Assembly: GCF_001468125.1 (NCBI RefSeq)
Contig: NZ_LNYT01000007.1
Coordinates: 819,297 to 883,296, forward strand
Length of the DNA: 64,000 nt
From: Legionella rubrilucens
Lineage (GTDB): Bacteria > Pseudomonadota > Gammaproteobacteria > Legionellales > Legionellaceae
Direction: 5' to 3'
How positions within the stretch are numbered: position 1 is the first letter of the stretch; the number at the start of each line of letters is the position of its first letter. A program made the translations under genes and the position numbers. This document shows, piece by piece, positions 16,256 to 26,700 of this stretch. A model generated the notes under the pieces. It was given only the letters and a program-made list of their open reading frames with translations, searched no databases and was not told the origin of the DNA.

Positions 16256-18535
16256 ATGATCACAGCGCACTGCCTTGGGTTTCCACGCATTGGATGCAGC
16301 CGTCAAATGAAATTTGCTGTTGAATCCTACTGGAAGGGGACGCTTTCTGAAACGGAACTTTTAGCGGTGGGCAGGAGGATACGCCAGGAAAACTGGCAGA
16401 TGCAGTCTCAGGCAGGGCTTCATTGGGTAACCGTCGGTGATTTTTCCTGGTATGACCACATGCTGGATATGTCGATGACCTTAGGGGTTATCCCTGACCG
16501 TTTTGCGGATGTTGGCACGGAACTGGCGACCTGTTTTGCCATGGCCAGAGGCTGCTCATCAGCGGACAAGCCCATAACGGCCTGCGAAATGACCAAATGG
16601 TTCAATACCAATTACCACTACATCGTGCCGGAGTTTTCCCCCCATCAATCCTTTGTAGTCAACACCAGCCGCCTTTTCGCAGAGATCGACGAGGCAGAGG
16701 CTCACCATTATCCTGTTAAAGTCGTTATGCCTGGGCCTTTAAGTTACTTGTGGCTGGGGAAAACTTACCCTGCATTTGATAAGCTGACGCTGTTGCCGGC
16801 TTTACTTGACGCCTATCAACACCTGCTGTCTGCATTGAGCACCAAAAACGTAAGCTGGGTACAACTCGACGAACCCATTCTGGTTCTCGATCTCCCCTTA
16901 GCCTGGCAGCATGCATTCATGCAGGCTTATGACAGCCTTCAACCCGAGGGTTGTAAGTTGATGCTGACAACCTATTTTGGGGGGATGGAGGAAAACGGGG
17001 ACTGGGTCTGTCGTTTACCCGTCAGTGGATTGCATGTGGATGCCGTTACGGCACCTGAGCAGGTCAAATCGCTGATGCAGCGCCTGCAACCAAACACCTG
17101 TCTTTCAGTCGGCATTGTCAATGGCCGCAACATCTGGAAAACCGACCTGATGAAGGCTAGACAGTTTTTAGAACCGCTGTATGAGCAATTGCAATCGCGG
17201 TTGTGGATAGGGGGATCCTGTTCCTTTCTGCATTCACCCATGGATCTGGATTTGGAAACATCTCTCGATCTTAAGGTTAAATCCTGGCTTGCCTTTACCA
17301 AACAAAAATGCCTGGAACTTGCCAGTCTGGCGCGTGGATTTAACGAAGGCTGGGATGAAATCAAAGCCGTTCTGGCTGACAATCAACACGTCATGCAGCA
17401 AAAGCAGACCTCCTCCCTGATTCATAATCCCGGGGTTCAGGCACGTCTTCACACTTTAGACGATCTCAATACAGAACGTGCTCCTTACCCGGAAAGGCAG
17501 GCTGCCCAACAGCGTGCCATGCCATTGCCGATATTGCCGACCACCACCATCGGCTCGTTCCCCCAGACCCCTGAGATTCGCAGGCTGCGTCATGATTTTA
17601 AGCAGGACAGGATTAGTCTCATTGATTACGAAAACGGGTTGAAGGAGGTGATCCGTGACGTCATTCACCGTCAGGATGCTTTGGGCCTCGATGTGCTGGT
17701 TCACGGGGAGGCTGAGCGTGCGGACATGGTGGAGTATTTTGGCGACCAGCTTCAAGGCTTTGCCGCAACCGAGCACGGCTGGGTGCAAAGCTATGGCTCC
17801 CGTTGCGTGAAGCCGCCTGTCATTTACGGGGATGTTTCCCGTCCAGAGACCATGACCGTTCCCTGGAGCCGCTACGCGCAATCGCTGACCAATAAACCGG
17901 TAAAAGGCATGCTCACTGGCCCGATTACCATTCTGATGTGGTCGTTTGTGCGTGATGATCAACCGATGCGTGATACCGCCCGCCAGTTAGCCTTGGCATT
18001 ACGCGATGAAGTGATGGATTTGGAGCAGGCCGGCATCAGGGTGATTCAGATTGATGAGCCTGCCTTTCGTGAAGGATTGCCGCTGCGCCGCCGTCACTGG
18101 GAGGAGTACCTGGCGGAGGCTGTTCGCTGCTTTAAGTTGACCGCAGGCGGAGTGAAGGAAACCACGCAGATTCATACGCACATGTGCTATTCCGAATTCA
18201 ATGACGTGATTGAAGCCATCGCAGCCCTGGATGCCGATGTCATTTCCATTGAAACATCGCGTTCCAACATGGAACTACTGGATGCCTTTAAACATTTTTC
18301 CTACCCCAATGCCATTGGTCCCGGGGTTTATGACATCCATTCGCCGCGTATCCCGTCGGTGCAGGAAATGATGCACCTGATTGACCGGGCGGCAGCGCTG
18401 ATTCCGGTTGAGCGTCTGTGGGTTAATCCTGATTGCGGCCTGAAAACGCGAGGTTGGCCTGAAGTGAACACAGCATTAGCCAACATGGTGGAGGCTGCGA
18501 AGCGTGTGCGGCAACAATTTCTCAACAGTCGATAG
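16256..18535 (+). CDS. metE: Cobalamin-independent methionine synthase
   Basis: 759 residues, the usual full length (E. coli 753). It transfers the methyl group of 5-methyltetrahydropteroyl-tri-glutamate to homocysteine in the cytosol, the last step of methionine synthesis. The N-terminus LGFPRIGCSRQMKFAVESYW, the mid signature TTTIGSFPQTPEIR, and zinc ligands in IHTHMCYSEF and WVNPDCGLKTRGW are all present, as are both beta-barrel halves. Start ATG 16256 is preceded by GGGAGAA; an ATG 48 bases upstream adds 16 unrelated residues and is rejected. The next gene, an MTHFR-like protein, starts 12 bases after the stop and could make the methyl donor. Confidence 0.97.
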   Translation: MITAHCLGFPRIGCSRQMKFAVESYWKGTLSETELLAVGRRIRQENWQMQSQAGLHWVTVGDFSWYDHMLDMSMTLGVIPDRFADVGTELATCFAMARGCSSADKPITACEMTKWFNTNYHYIVPEFSPHQSFVVNTSRLFAEIDEAEAHHYPVKVVMPGPLSYLWLGKTYPAFDKLTLLPALLDAYQHLLSALSTKNVSWVQLDEPILVLDLPLAWQHAFMQAYDSLQPEGCKLMLTTYFGGMEENGDWVCRLPVSGLHVDAVTAPEQVKSLMQRLQPNTCLSVGIVNGRNIWKTDLMKARQFLEPLYEQLQSRLWIGGSCSFLHSPMDLDLETSLDLKVKSWLAFTKQKCLELASLARGFNEGWDEIKAVLADNQHVMQQKQTSSLIHNPGVQARLHTLDDLNTERAPYPERQAAQQRAMPLPILPTTTIGSFPQTPEIRRLRHDFKQDRISLIDYENGLKEVIRDVIHRQDALGLDVLVHGEAERADMVEYFGDQLQGFAATEHGWVQSYGSRCVKPPVIYGDVSRPETMTVPWSRYAQSLTNKPVKGMLTGPITILMWSFVRDDQPMRDTARQLALALRDEVMDLEQAGIRVIQIDEPAFREGLPLRRRHWEEYLAEAVRCFKLTAGGVKETTQIHTHMCYSEFNDVIEAIAALDADVISIETSRSNMELLDAFKHFSYPNAIGPGVYDIHSPRIPSVQEMMHLIDRAAALIPVERLWVNPDCGLKTRGWPEVNTALANMVEAAKRVRQQFLNSR

Positions 18536-18547
18536 CGAGGTAGCGGT

Positions 18548-19510
18548 ATGAAGACCCTTCGCGACAAAATCATGGATGTTTCGCAGCCGGTTATTTTTTA
18601 TGAGTTGTTGCCGCCGACAGGCGAAAAGGCAGCCAACACCGATGCCTACATTGATTGTGCCATTGATTTGTTAACCAGTACGCCAGTGAATATCGATGGC
18701 GTTAATATTCCCGAAATCAGAGATGAGAGCAAGGGGGAGCAACGAACGGATGAATTTGTTCCAAAAATGGATCCGCGTCATTTTGCAGAGCGGCTGGAGC
18801 AGGCTTATCGCAACATCAATGTGGTTCTCAATCACTGCACGGTTTATGAAGGCTGGGAGGAGCAGAAGGCGTGGCTTGAACACTCCGTCAACCAGACTAA
18901 TCTTCGAGCGCTCATTCTGGTTGGCGGAAGCAGCAGCAAGATTCATTATATCGGTCCTTCGGTGATTGAAATGCTGCAATACATTCGTAATCACTGCACG
19001 AAAGAACTGCTTTGCGGCGGCATCACCATTCAAACCCGGCGTTCCCATGAAGCCATCAGGGATGAACCCCATCGCCTTCTCGCCAAAAGCGTAAACGGCA
19101 TGGAATTTTTTACCAGCCAAATCATTTATGATCCCATCAGCATTAAATTTTTATTACGGGATTATGCTTACGCCTGCAGGGAGGAGGGGATTGAGCCCAA
19201 ACGCATTTTTCTAAGCTTTGCCCCGGTTTCCAGTCACAAGGATCTTCATTTTTTACGTTGGCTTGGGGTTTTTATTCCCAAAACCGTGGAGGATGAGTTA
19301 TTTAAAGCCGACATCGGCATTGGCTGGCGTTCCCTGAAAATTGCCACCAATAATCTCCTTGAAATTCTGCAATTCATGCACAAGGAAAAAATTCAGGTGC
19401 CTTTGGGCTTAAACATTGAACACGTCAGCCGTCATAACTTCGAGTTGTCGCTTGAATTTGTAGAAAGACTTGGCGAGCTTTATTACAGTCATGTCAGCAA
19501 ATTGCCTTAA
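18548..19510 (+). CDS. Methylenetetrahydrofolate reductase-like protein
   Basis: 320 residues in the MTHFR TIM-barrel superfamily: YELLPPTGEK near the start (the family's FE..PP), ALILVGGSSSKIHYIGPSV in the middle (LxVGG), and GMEFFTSQIIYDP, which corresponds to the F.tQ.f.d segment. It follows metE by 12 bases with GAGG before its ATG, so the two form an operon and this enzyme likely supplies 5-methyl-THF for MetE. It is clearly divergent from classical E. coli MetF, so the donor cofactor and exact reaction are uncertain; it may belong to the atypical MTHFR-like group. Confidence 0.75.
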   Translation: MKTLRDKIMDVSQPVIFYELLPPTGEKAANTDAYIDCAIDLLTSTPVNIDGVNIPEIRDESKGEQRTDEFVPKMDPRHFAERLEQAYRNINVVLNHCTVYEGWEEQKAWLEHSVNQTNLRALILVGGSSSKIHYIGPSVIEMLQYIRNHCTKELLCGGITIQTRRSHEAIRDEPHRLLAKSVNGMEFFTSQIIYDPISIKFLLRDYAYACREEGIEPKRIFLSFAPVSSHKDLHFLRWLGVFIPKTVEDELFKADIGIGWRSLKIATNNLLEILQFMHKEKIQVPLGLNIEHVSRHNFELSLEFVERLGELYYSHVSKLP

Positions 19511-19649
19511 CGATTTATTTTCTCCCATTCCCCCCCCGCCTAAGCCTTTGTAAAGTGTAAAGTTTTGTTCAAGTTTTTTATCTGCCGCCTTAGTTTTAAA
19601 TTTATACATGTATAATTAAATTTATACAGTTCTTTTAAAGGGTATCCTC

Positions 19650-20780
19650 ATGAAAATGGTAGAAGTGTACTTAAGCACGGCATGGCTTAATGAAAATACG
19701 CAACGTCAACGATTCAGGGACCGGGAAGTCAGCGATTTGGTTTCGGCGTCGCAAAAACTGCTTAAGGCCGCGCCCATGGTCGCACTGGCGGGGGCTGGGT
19801 TCAGCAAAGGCATGGTGAATCCCAGCCTGACTTTAATGAATATAAGCACGCATACCGTCAAGGAAATTCATAATGGGATTGCCAATGTGGGTAAAAACAA
19901 TGGCCGCTTTTATGAAGGCATAGACAGGGCGAAACAGCCGCAGATGAAGAAAAATGCCCAAAGTAATTATGCCGGACCCCTGGTTAAATTATGGTTGGTC
20001 ACTGATGATGACCAAGCCAGCAAGGCCAATGTGGGTAAAGGGGTTTTGTTTCATAGCCAGACGGAGGCGATGCGCTTTAAGGACATGTATAGCAATCTGG
20101 ATGACTATTTGTCATCTAAATATTATAAACAAAAAGAAATTGTGACCCTGCGGATTAATGAAAGTGATTTGCCGCTCTTTGAACAGGAACTCCTGCATTA
20201 CCTTGAGGCCCGTGAAAACAGTCTTCGTTCGGAACTGTTAGTCAGGCCCAAGTTAAGCCCGCAGAATTTTGCTCTCTCACGGGTGTATGAAGAAGAAACC
20301 GGCGCTTTGATTCAGGGAGACGATGGGGAATACCTGATCGAAATCGATTTCCCGGTCGCTGTGGGCAGGCGCACGCTGGCGAAGTATTTTCCCGAAACAA
20401 TCAGTGCCAGCGTCAAAGCAGAACTTTCCCTTTTTTCCGAAGCGGTTGTTGATTTAGAGCGTTTTGAAACGCTTGAAGAAGAGTTGGATGTGTCTGAAAA
20501 AGACGTCATGAGCGAATTGGATTCTGCCTCTGAACAAAGCGTTGAATCAGACGAGGAAGAATTTGAAGGACCGCCCACGGCTAAAGGCAAGGAAAAAGCC
20601 AAACGGCATGATCGGGAAGAGGTCAACGCGCTGAAGGAGGATGTAACGCCTAAAGCGAGCGATCGAGTTTCTGCCAGGCAGTTATCGCATGCCGGTGTAT
20701 TTAAGCACGCCGATAATCCGAGACCAAGCGAGGCAGACAGTGAGCTAACCTCGTCGCACCCTCGTTCAGGGAAAGGGTAA
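19650..20780 (+). CDS. Unknown protein with acidic, disordered C-terminus (effector candidate)
   Basis: 376 residues with no family recognised. The first 230 residues look globular (mixed helix and strand; a short glycine-rich hydrophobic stretch MVALAGAGFSKG near residue 43). Residues 270-376 are highly charged and low-complexity, with acidic runs such as SDEEEFEGPPTAKGKEKAKR, then basic and serine-rich sequence. Such tails are common in Dot/Icm substrates. AAGGG precedes the start, and a TATAAT at about 19610 in a very AT-rich stretch is a reasonable -10 element. The preceding 139 bases after the MTHFR gene contain only this promoter-like region. Confidence 0.55.
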   Translation: MKMVEVYLSTAWLNENTQRQRFRDREVSDLVSASQKLLKAAPMVALAGAGFSKGMVNPSLTLMNISTHTVKEIHNGIANVGKNNGRFYEGIDRAKQPQMKKNAQSNYAGPLVKLWLVTDDDQASKANVGKGVLFHSQTEAMRFKDMYSNLDDYLSSKYYKQKEIVTLRINESDLPLFEQELLHYLEARENSLRSELLVRPKLSPQNFALSRVYEEETGALIQGDDGEYLIEIDFPVAVGRRTLAKYFPETISASVKAELSLFSEAVVDLERFETLEEELDVSEKDVMSELDSASEQSVESDEEEFEGPPTAKGKEKAKRHDREEVNALKEDVTPKASDRVSARQLSHAGVFKHADNPRPSEADSELTSSHPRSGKG

Positions 20781-20788
20781 GTCAGGCA

Positions 20789-21958
20789 TTAACAGAAATC
20801 GCTTCGGTTCCCAAAGGCTTTCCTGAAATCGTATTCACGGGTTGAGCGCAGTTCGTCGGTATTAAATCGCACAGTGAAAGCGCTCACCTTAAGGTAATGC
20901 TTGCCTGTGGTGGTATCCACTGGCATGGACAGTGTTGCGGATAAGGTACAAATTGGAACGACCTGACCGTTGGTAACGCGGCTGACTTCATCAGTGCAAC
21001 GTTTATTCACGAGCTCCAGTTCATCGTCATTGATTTCCAGTAAGGAAATCCCATCGCTGCCTATGGCATAAAATGTTGGCATGGCGTCCTTGTTGTCAAG
21101 ATCGCATTGGTTGAAAGTCAGTACATCAAGCGTGACCTGGCCGACTATTTTACTGTTTACTTTAGTCCAGTTAATATGGCCTTTGACCAGACCGGGTTGT
21201 ATTCCCTGTTTACCCGACTGTTTAAATTCAGTGGTGTGGCTGAATTCATTGAGCATAATCGCCTCAAGGAATTGGCCGCCGAACTGGTAAAGTTTATTGG
21301 CAGGCGTTCCTTCATAGTCAATGCTGGTGTTGTTTCCAAATCCTTGAATGGCTTGAATAATGGCCGGATCCTTGTCATTGTTACTGTTTAATGGGTACAC
21401 CACCGTTCCATATAACGTCACACTGCGGCGGGCAAAATCCTTTACCGACGTCGATTTGTCCGGTAAATGCGGGGCTTTGCTTGTGTTTTCCAAATCGTGA
21501 AAAGCCTGGGATTCGTCCAGCATGCTTTGTTCATAATCAACCTTGCTCACAGGCAATTCTCTGGCAATATGAACAAGCGAGAGTTCCAATTGGCTTAGCA
21601 AAACACAATGCAGCTTCCGCAGCGTTGCAACGAGGCTGACGTAAGGGCATTTAAGACCACCCGAAGCCTTGGGGGCATCCGGTACAATGTCGTGCAATAA
21701 ACGGTACCGTTCATGGTTGAGTAACTCGTGCATAAAGCGGAATTTGGAGGTATTGATTTCGATGTTTTCAAGGATGGCGAGGGCACTGATTAATTGGTCA
21801 GGGCTCATAAAACGGTTCAAATCCAGGTGCTTTTGCAGTGAATCGATAAACGAAAGAATGCCGGTGCGGTGATAAAATCCCACCTCGCTCTGTGCTCTGC
21901 ATTTAAGGATCTTAAAATCCCCACGCAACAGAGCACTTAAATCATTTTGGCTTTTCAT
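20789..21958 (-). CDS. Unknown soluble protein
   Basis: 389 residues, not recognised. No signal peptide, membrane segment or catalytic motif stands out. The N-terminal half is helical (SPDQLISALAILENIEINTS); the C-terminal half is strand-rich with several cysteines. It converges with the gene at 19650-20780 with 8 bases between stops. The start at 21958 lacks a clear Shine-Dalgarno. GC content and codon use look like the surrounding genes. Confidence 0.5.
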   Translation of the reverse strand: MKSQNDLSALLRGDFKILKCRAQSEVGFYHRTGILSFIDSLQKHLDLNRFMSPDQLISALAILENIEINTSKFRFMHELLNHERYRLLHDIVPDAPKASGGLKCPYVSLVATLRKLHCVLLSQLELSLVHIARELPVSKVDYEQSMLDESQAFHDLENTSKAPHLPDKSTSVKDFARRSVTLYGTVVYPLNSNNDKDPAIIQAIQGFGNNTSIDYEGTPANKLYQFGGQFLEAIMLNEFSHTTEFKQSGKQGIQPGLVKGHINWTKVNSKIVGQVTLDVLTFNQCDLDNKDAMPTFYAIGSDGISLLEINDDELELVNKRCTDEVSRVTNGQVVPICTLSATLSMPVDTTTGKHYLKVSAFTVRFNTDELRSTREYDFRKAFGNRSDFC

Positions 21959-22053
21959 AAATCACAAAGAAAGAAAGTTACTCATTGTGGGTAATCATAT
22001 GATATAAAGATTAACTGCGTATTAACTGCAGAAAATAAGCACAAGGAGTTGCC

Positions 22054-22449
22054 ATGTTATTTAAAAAATCCGCAGAAGTAGCCCCTCAGGACCAAGGCTG
22101 TTTTTATATTCCCTGGGTTGAACGTCCGCGAAATCTGGAAAAGATGAAGGAGAGTGGGCATTTATGGACTTACTTGACCGCTAAAAACATCTACCGGCAT
22201 TTCTATACCGCCCCTGAGTGTGTGCCTCGGGACAATCATCACGTGGCGATTTGCTTTAAGGTGCGGTTAACCAGCGAGCAGCAATCCCGTCTTGAGTTGC
22301 TGAAAACCGGTGTTACGCGTGTTTACCGCGGCGATTTGTCATTTGAGCCTGACGCCATTGAAAGCTGTCTTGTCCTTACGAGTCAGGAGTCGAAAGAATA
22401 CCGTCGGGAGAGTGCTGAGGAAAACCACCCCTCTCCCATGACCCTTTAA
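22054..22449 (+). CDS. Small unknown protein
   Basis: 131 residues, no family recognised. It begins after a good Shine-Dalgarno (AAGGAG 6 bases before ATG). The sequence is compact and mixed, with a His/Tyr-rich centre (KNIYRHFYTAPECVPRDNHH) and a charged C-terminus (SQESKEYRRESAEENH). It is convergent with the LprI-like gene, 9 bases apart. Nothing in the neighbourhood indicates a role. Confidence 0.55.
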   Translation: MLFKKSAEVAPQDQGCFYIPWVERPRNLEKMKESGHLWTYLTAKNIYRHFYTAPECVPRDNHHVAICFKVRLTSEQQSRLELLKTGVTRVYRGDLSFEPDAIESCLVLTSQESKEYRRESAEENHPSPMTL

Positions 22450-22458
22450 AGAAAGCGG

Positions 22459-22860
22459 CTATTGTTCACCAAAGGCTTTGATGTACTCGTTTAAATCGTC
22501 AATACGCCGTTTGTTTAATGTGTTGTAGCAGTCCACCTCGTCAATGGCCTGCATGGAGCCGCCTTCGTGTTGCAAACCGGTGAATTTGCATTCTTTGGCG
22601 CGGAAATCCAGCCAGGCTTTTTGAGCGCTGATGAGAGCCGCCTTGTTCTCTTTGGATAGCAGGGCGGAGAGTGAACGGTAGGTGTTGTTTAATATTTTGT
22701 CATAATAAGCGTATTCCTGATTGGCGCATTCGTGAATGGCCAGGGTTGTGGCTGCTTTGTCATAACAGGCTTTCAATGAGGCAGGATCGACGGCGAAAAC
22801 GGAACTGGCCAGGAGCAGCAGGATCAGTAACAATGGAATTGAATAAGACGGTCTGTTCAT
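22459..22860 (-). CDS. LprI-like (DUF1311) periplasmic protein
   Basis: 133 residues with a clear signal peptide (PLLLILLLLASSVFA) preceded by a perfect AAGGAG. The mature part has the LprI/DUF1311 pattern: four cysteines (LKACYDKAATTLAIHECANQ, AKECKFTG, VDCYN), the segment LISAQKAWLDFRAKECKF, and a charged C-terminal helix. Some family members inhibit host lysozyme; most are uncharacterised. It is probably periplasmic. A protective role against lysozyme in a host or amoeba is inference. Confidence 0.75.
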   Translation of the reverse strand: MNRPSYSIPLLLILLLLASSVFAVDPASLKACYDKAATTLAIHECANQEYAYYDKILNNTYRSLSALLSKENKAALISAQKAWLDFRAKECKFTGLQHEGGSMQAIDEVDCYNTLNKRRIDDLNEYIKAFGEQ

Positions 22861-22978
22861 TGATTCTCCTTAATCATCAATACCTTAACGACTGACTATA
22901 CCATGGGAGTGTCGATTCAGCGATTTATTTCACAAAAACAGGTAGACTGCTCAGATCTTTATTCGAGCCGGGAGAATC

Positions 22979-23728
22979 ATGAGCGACCAGATTTCTGATT
23001 TATTTTCCATTTTGAAAAAGCAACTGAAGGCCCAGGGATTTACGTACAAAACCCTGGCTCAGAAATTATCCCTGTCTGAGGCAAGCATGAAACGCCTGTT
23101 CAGTCAGCAGGATGCCAATTTAAGCCGCCTGCAGTCGATTTGCGCCTGCCTCAATCTGTCCTTGTCGGAGGTGTTTGAACTGCTTCAGAAAGATAAAAAA
23201 TTAATTGTGCATTTGACTGAAAATCAGGAAAGGGAACTGGTGAGCGAGTTAAGGCTGCTGCTGGTGGCCATTTGTGTGCTTAATCACTGGACGTTTGAGG
23301 ATATCCTCCGTTTTTATACCATTTCCGAGCACGAGTTAATTCGTTATGCGGCAAAGCTGGATAAGATGAAAATTATTGAATTGCAGCCGGGGAATCGCTT
23401 CAAGCGCCTGATTGCTCCTGATTTTCATTGGATTGCCGACGGCCCTATCCAGCGGTTTTTTCAGCAAACCATTCAGGATGATTTTTTTGATTGTCATTTT
23501 GAAAAACCAACGGAACTTTATCTGGTCCGCAGCGGCATGCTGAGTGAGCAGGATAACCGGATTTTTCAGCAGACCCTGCATAACACCGCCAATGAATTCG
23601 TTAAGCGTTGTCGGGATACGGTGGATGTGCCCATCGATAAACGCCATGGCACTGCCTTAATCATCGCCATGAGACCCTGGGTGCCGCGTATTTTCGACAG
23701 CTTAAAAAGACAAGTGTCGGAGGAGTAA
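22979..23728 (+). CDS. XRE-type helix-turn-helix regulator
   Basis: 249 residues. Residues 5-65 form a Cro/CI-type HTH (YKTLAQKLSLSEASMKRLFS ... LSRLQSICACLNLSLSEVFE). The remaining 180 residues are helical and may be an effector or dimerisation domain; no ligand family is recognised. GGGAGA stands 4 bases before the ATG. It is convergent with the aas-like gene, separated by a GC hairpin. Its targets are unknown. Confidence 0.8.
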   Translation: MSDQISDLFSILKKQLKAQGFTYKTLAQKLSLSEASMKRLFSQQDANLSRLQSICACLNLSLSEVFELLQKDKKLIVHLTENQERELVSELRLLLVAICVLNHWTFEDILRFYTISEHELIRYAAKLDKMKIIELQPGNRFKRLIAPDFHWIADGPIQRFFQQTIQDDFFDCHFEKPTELYLVRSGMLSEQDNRIFQQTLHNTANEFVKRCRDTVDVPIDKRHGTALIIAMRPWVPRIFDSLKRQVSEE

Positions 23729-23735
23729 TCGAGGC

Positions 23736-23754
23736 GCCGCGGACAGGCCGCGGC
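23736..23754. terminator. GC hairpin between convergent genes
   Basis: A 7-bp stem GCCGCGG/CCGCGGC with loop ACAGG lies between the stops of the XRE gene and the aas-like gene. It has no U-run on either strand, so it is a weaker terminator candidate than the similar CCGCGG hairpin at 11907-11935. Confidence 0.4.
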
Positions 23755-23762
23755 AGGTCAAC

Positions 23763-26700
23763 TCAGTCGGTACGTTGCGCCTGCAGTATCTGTTTGGCGG
23801 TCACATAATCCCGCTTGCCATTACCCAGTTTGGGCAATTCCGTCATTTGCCGAATGAACCCCGGCAGCATGATTTTGGGCAAGTCGGCCGCGAGCAGGCG
23901 CTGTCTTAGTTCATGTTCGGAGAAGGGGGCGCAATAGAGCATGGCCAGTTCTTCCCCTTTTTTATCGTCGGGTAAGGCGAGGGCCATCAATTCGACTTCG
24001 CTTCCGTTGATTGCTTCCTGCCAGGCTTGTTCGGCCTGACTTAAGCTAATCATTTCACCGCCAATTTTGGCAAATCGGGAGTAACGGTCGACAATGGTGA
24101 GGAAACCATCCTGGTCTAAATGCCCTTTATCGCCAGTTTTATACCAGGTGTAATTGTCCTCGTGAATTAAAACCGCTTCCGTTTTTTCAGGCAGGTTTAA
24201 ATAACTGTCCATCACCTGAGTACCGCCAATCAACACCAGACCGTCTTCACCCCGAGGTAAATCCTTCAATGTCACAGGATCAACGACCCGAAACGCACAG
24301 CCTGGCAGGGGAAGGCCCACGGTGCCTGGCTTGTGAGCCTGATGAATATGCCAATCCTGGGTCGAAATTACATCAGGTAAATTGCAGCTCGCCACAGGCG
24401 CCACTTCCGTTGCGCCGTATCCTTCATAAATTTCGAGATTGAATTTTTCTTTAAATGTGTTGTACACCAGGGGCGACAGTTTTTCAGCCCCGGCAACCAC
24501 TAAGCGTACAGAGCGAAGCATCTGCGGATGCACGGAAGCATTACGTGCATACAGGCCAAGTAAACTGGAGGTTGAGCAGAAGAGGGTGACGCGGTATTTG
24601 CAGATTAATTTGGCAATGACTAAGGATTTGGTGGGATCCGGGTAACAAACCATGGGGATGCCTTTCAACAAGGGCATGAGGGTCGTGACCGTTAAACCGA
24701 AGGCATGGAAAAGGGGCAGCGTATTAATCAGGACGTCGTCTTCCTGCAGACCCAATACGGTGGCCACCTGATTAATATTGCTTAACAGATTGGCCTGGGT
24801 CAGCTTAACGCCTTTAGGTTCGCCTTCACTGCCGCTGCTGAACAGAATGGCCGCAATGCTTTGGCTGGTGCCAGGTTGAATGAAAACGAATTTAAGAAGA
24901 GCCGCGGGCAATGCCTTCGCAAGCAGGATATACCCCGGCAGAACTGCGCGACGATTTGAAAGGAGATCCTCGAGATAGATGAGTTCACAGGGGGCCAGTG
25001 CTTTTTCCAGAGCAATGCCCCGGTCATTCAGTTTTCTCAAAAACAGCCTGGACGTGATGATCGTCGTCAGTGACGCCTGACGAACGGCTGACTGAAGCGC
25101 GGGTTCGCCCGTTGTAAAGTTAAGATTAACCAGAGCCTTACCCAGTGTCAGCAGACTTAAATTAGCGACCACTGCGCCGGTGCTGGTGGGTAGAAGAATA
25201 CCCACATGATCCTGGTGTTTCAGTCTTTTTTTCAGTTGCCGATTAACCCATAACACAGTTCCAAGCAGTTGGTGTGTTGATATCTCCCGGCCATTTTCTT
25301 CGATAATGGCGGTTTGAGAAGGATTTTTTTTAACCTGATAAAGCCATTCGTCCTGCAGGCAGCCGATTGCTTCAACATGGTATTTCCAGGCTTTGATGGA
25401 TAATTCAGTGACCTTCTGCTTGACTTCTTTGGCGTTGCTGGAAGCAGGCAGGGCCTTACCGTAAACGAGAGTAATGCGGCGATGGTGACCGCTTTTAATT
25501 TTTTTACTGTAACGATGACCATAGGACACTTTTGAACCCCACAGGCCATGAATGTAAAAGGGAATAATCACCGCATTGGCATTCATCGCGCTGCGCTCAA
25601 AGCCACTGCGAAAAAGACCCATCTGGCCGTTTTTAGTCAGTCGTCCTTCAGGAAAAAGAGCGACGACCTCTCCGGCATTCAAGGCCTGATTGATTTCCAC
25701 CAAGGCGTCCTGGCTTGCGCCGCGGGCAATAGGAATCACATTAAATTGTCGGAGAATCCAGTTTAGATACCAGGTTTCGTAAATGGATCGCTCCATGACA
25801 AAACGAATAGGGCGCGGGCAGGCAATCTGTAAAATGGCCCAGTCGATGAAACTGACATGATTACCCAGCAGCAACACACCGCCGGAAGAAGGTAAATTAT
25901 CCAGATCGTAAACACTTAGACGGTAAAATTGGGAGGTAATGAAGTAAAGCATGTAACGCACCAGCGATTGCGGCATCGTCACTAACGTGTAGAGAGCGCC
26001 TGCGGAAGCGATAATAAACAGCGAATAGAGTAAAACCTGGCTGTCGATCCCAGCGAGGCCCACCCCGACGGTTAAACCTAAGAAAAACAACATGAATGCG
26101 TTTTGTAAAAAATTGTTGGCCGACAACACCTTGCCGTTTTCCTGACGCGGGGCATTAAACTGAATGAGGGCATTCAGGGGGACAATTAACATGCCGCCAA
26201 AAAAACCATAGCCGAGAAAGAGAAGAACAATACCCCATTGGCTGGTGAGGTGAGGCAGAATAAAAAGGCCACCAGCAATGCCTAAGGTGGCAACCGGGAT
26301 TAATCCTGTTTCTACAAATCCCTTGGACACTTTCCCCGCGTATAAAGCGCCCAACAGGATGCCAATACCGCCTAAGGCCAGGGAGCCTTGAGCAAACATC
26401 ACGCTGACGTTGCCAATGTGTTCTTTCAAAAAAGCCCCATAGCTGGCCAGCAGCACCTGATTGACTGCCCAGAATACGGACAGGCCGATGATACAGGTCA
26501 AAATAACCGGAGGATGCAGGGTTTTATTTAAGTAGGATTTAAGATAGTGGCCGGTGAAATAATTGGCGGGATGATAGGTCGATTGCGGGTCAACGGCATC
26601 TTTCCTGATTAGGCGAAAACTCATCAGGGTTTCAAAGATTGAAAATAAAATAATCAAAAAGCCGGCCGGAGCAAAGGCTTTGAGCAGCAGGCTTTTGTCG

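Noticed and set aside
19540..19560. CpxR-type site (GTAAA pair) upstream of the gene at 19650
   Set aside because: The two GTAAA units are 2 bases apart rather than 5, so it does not fit the known site.
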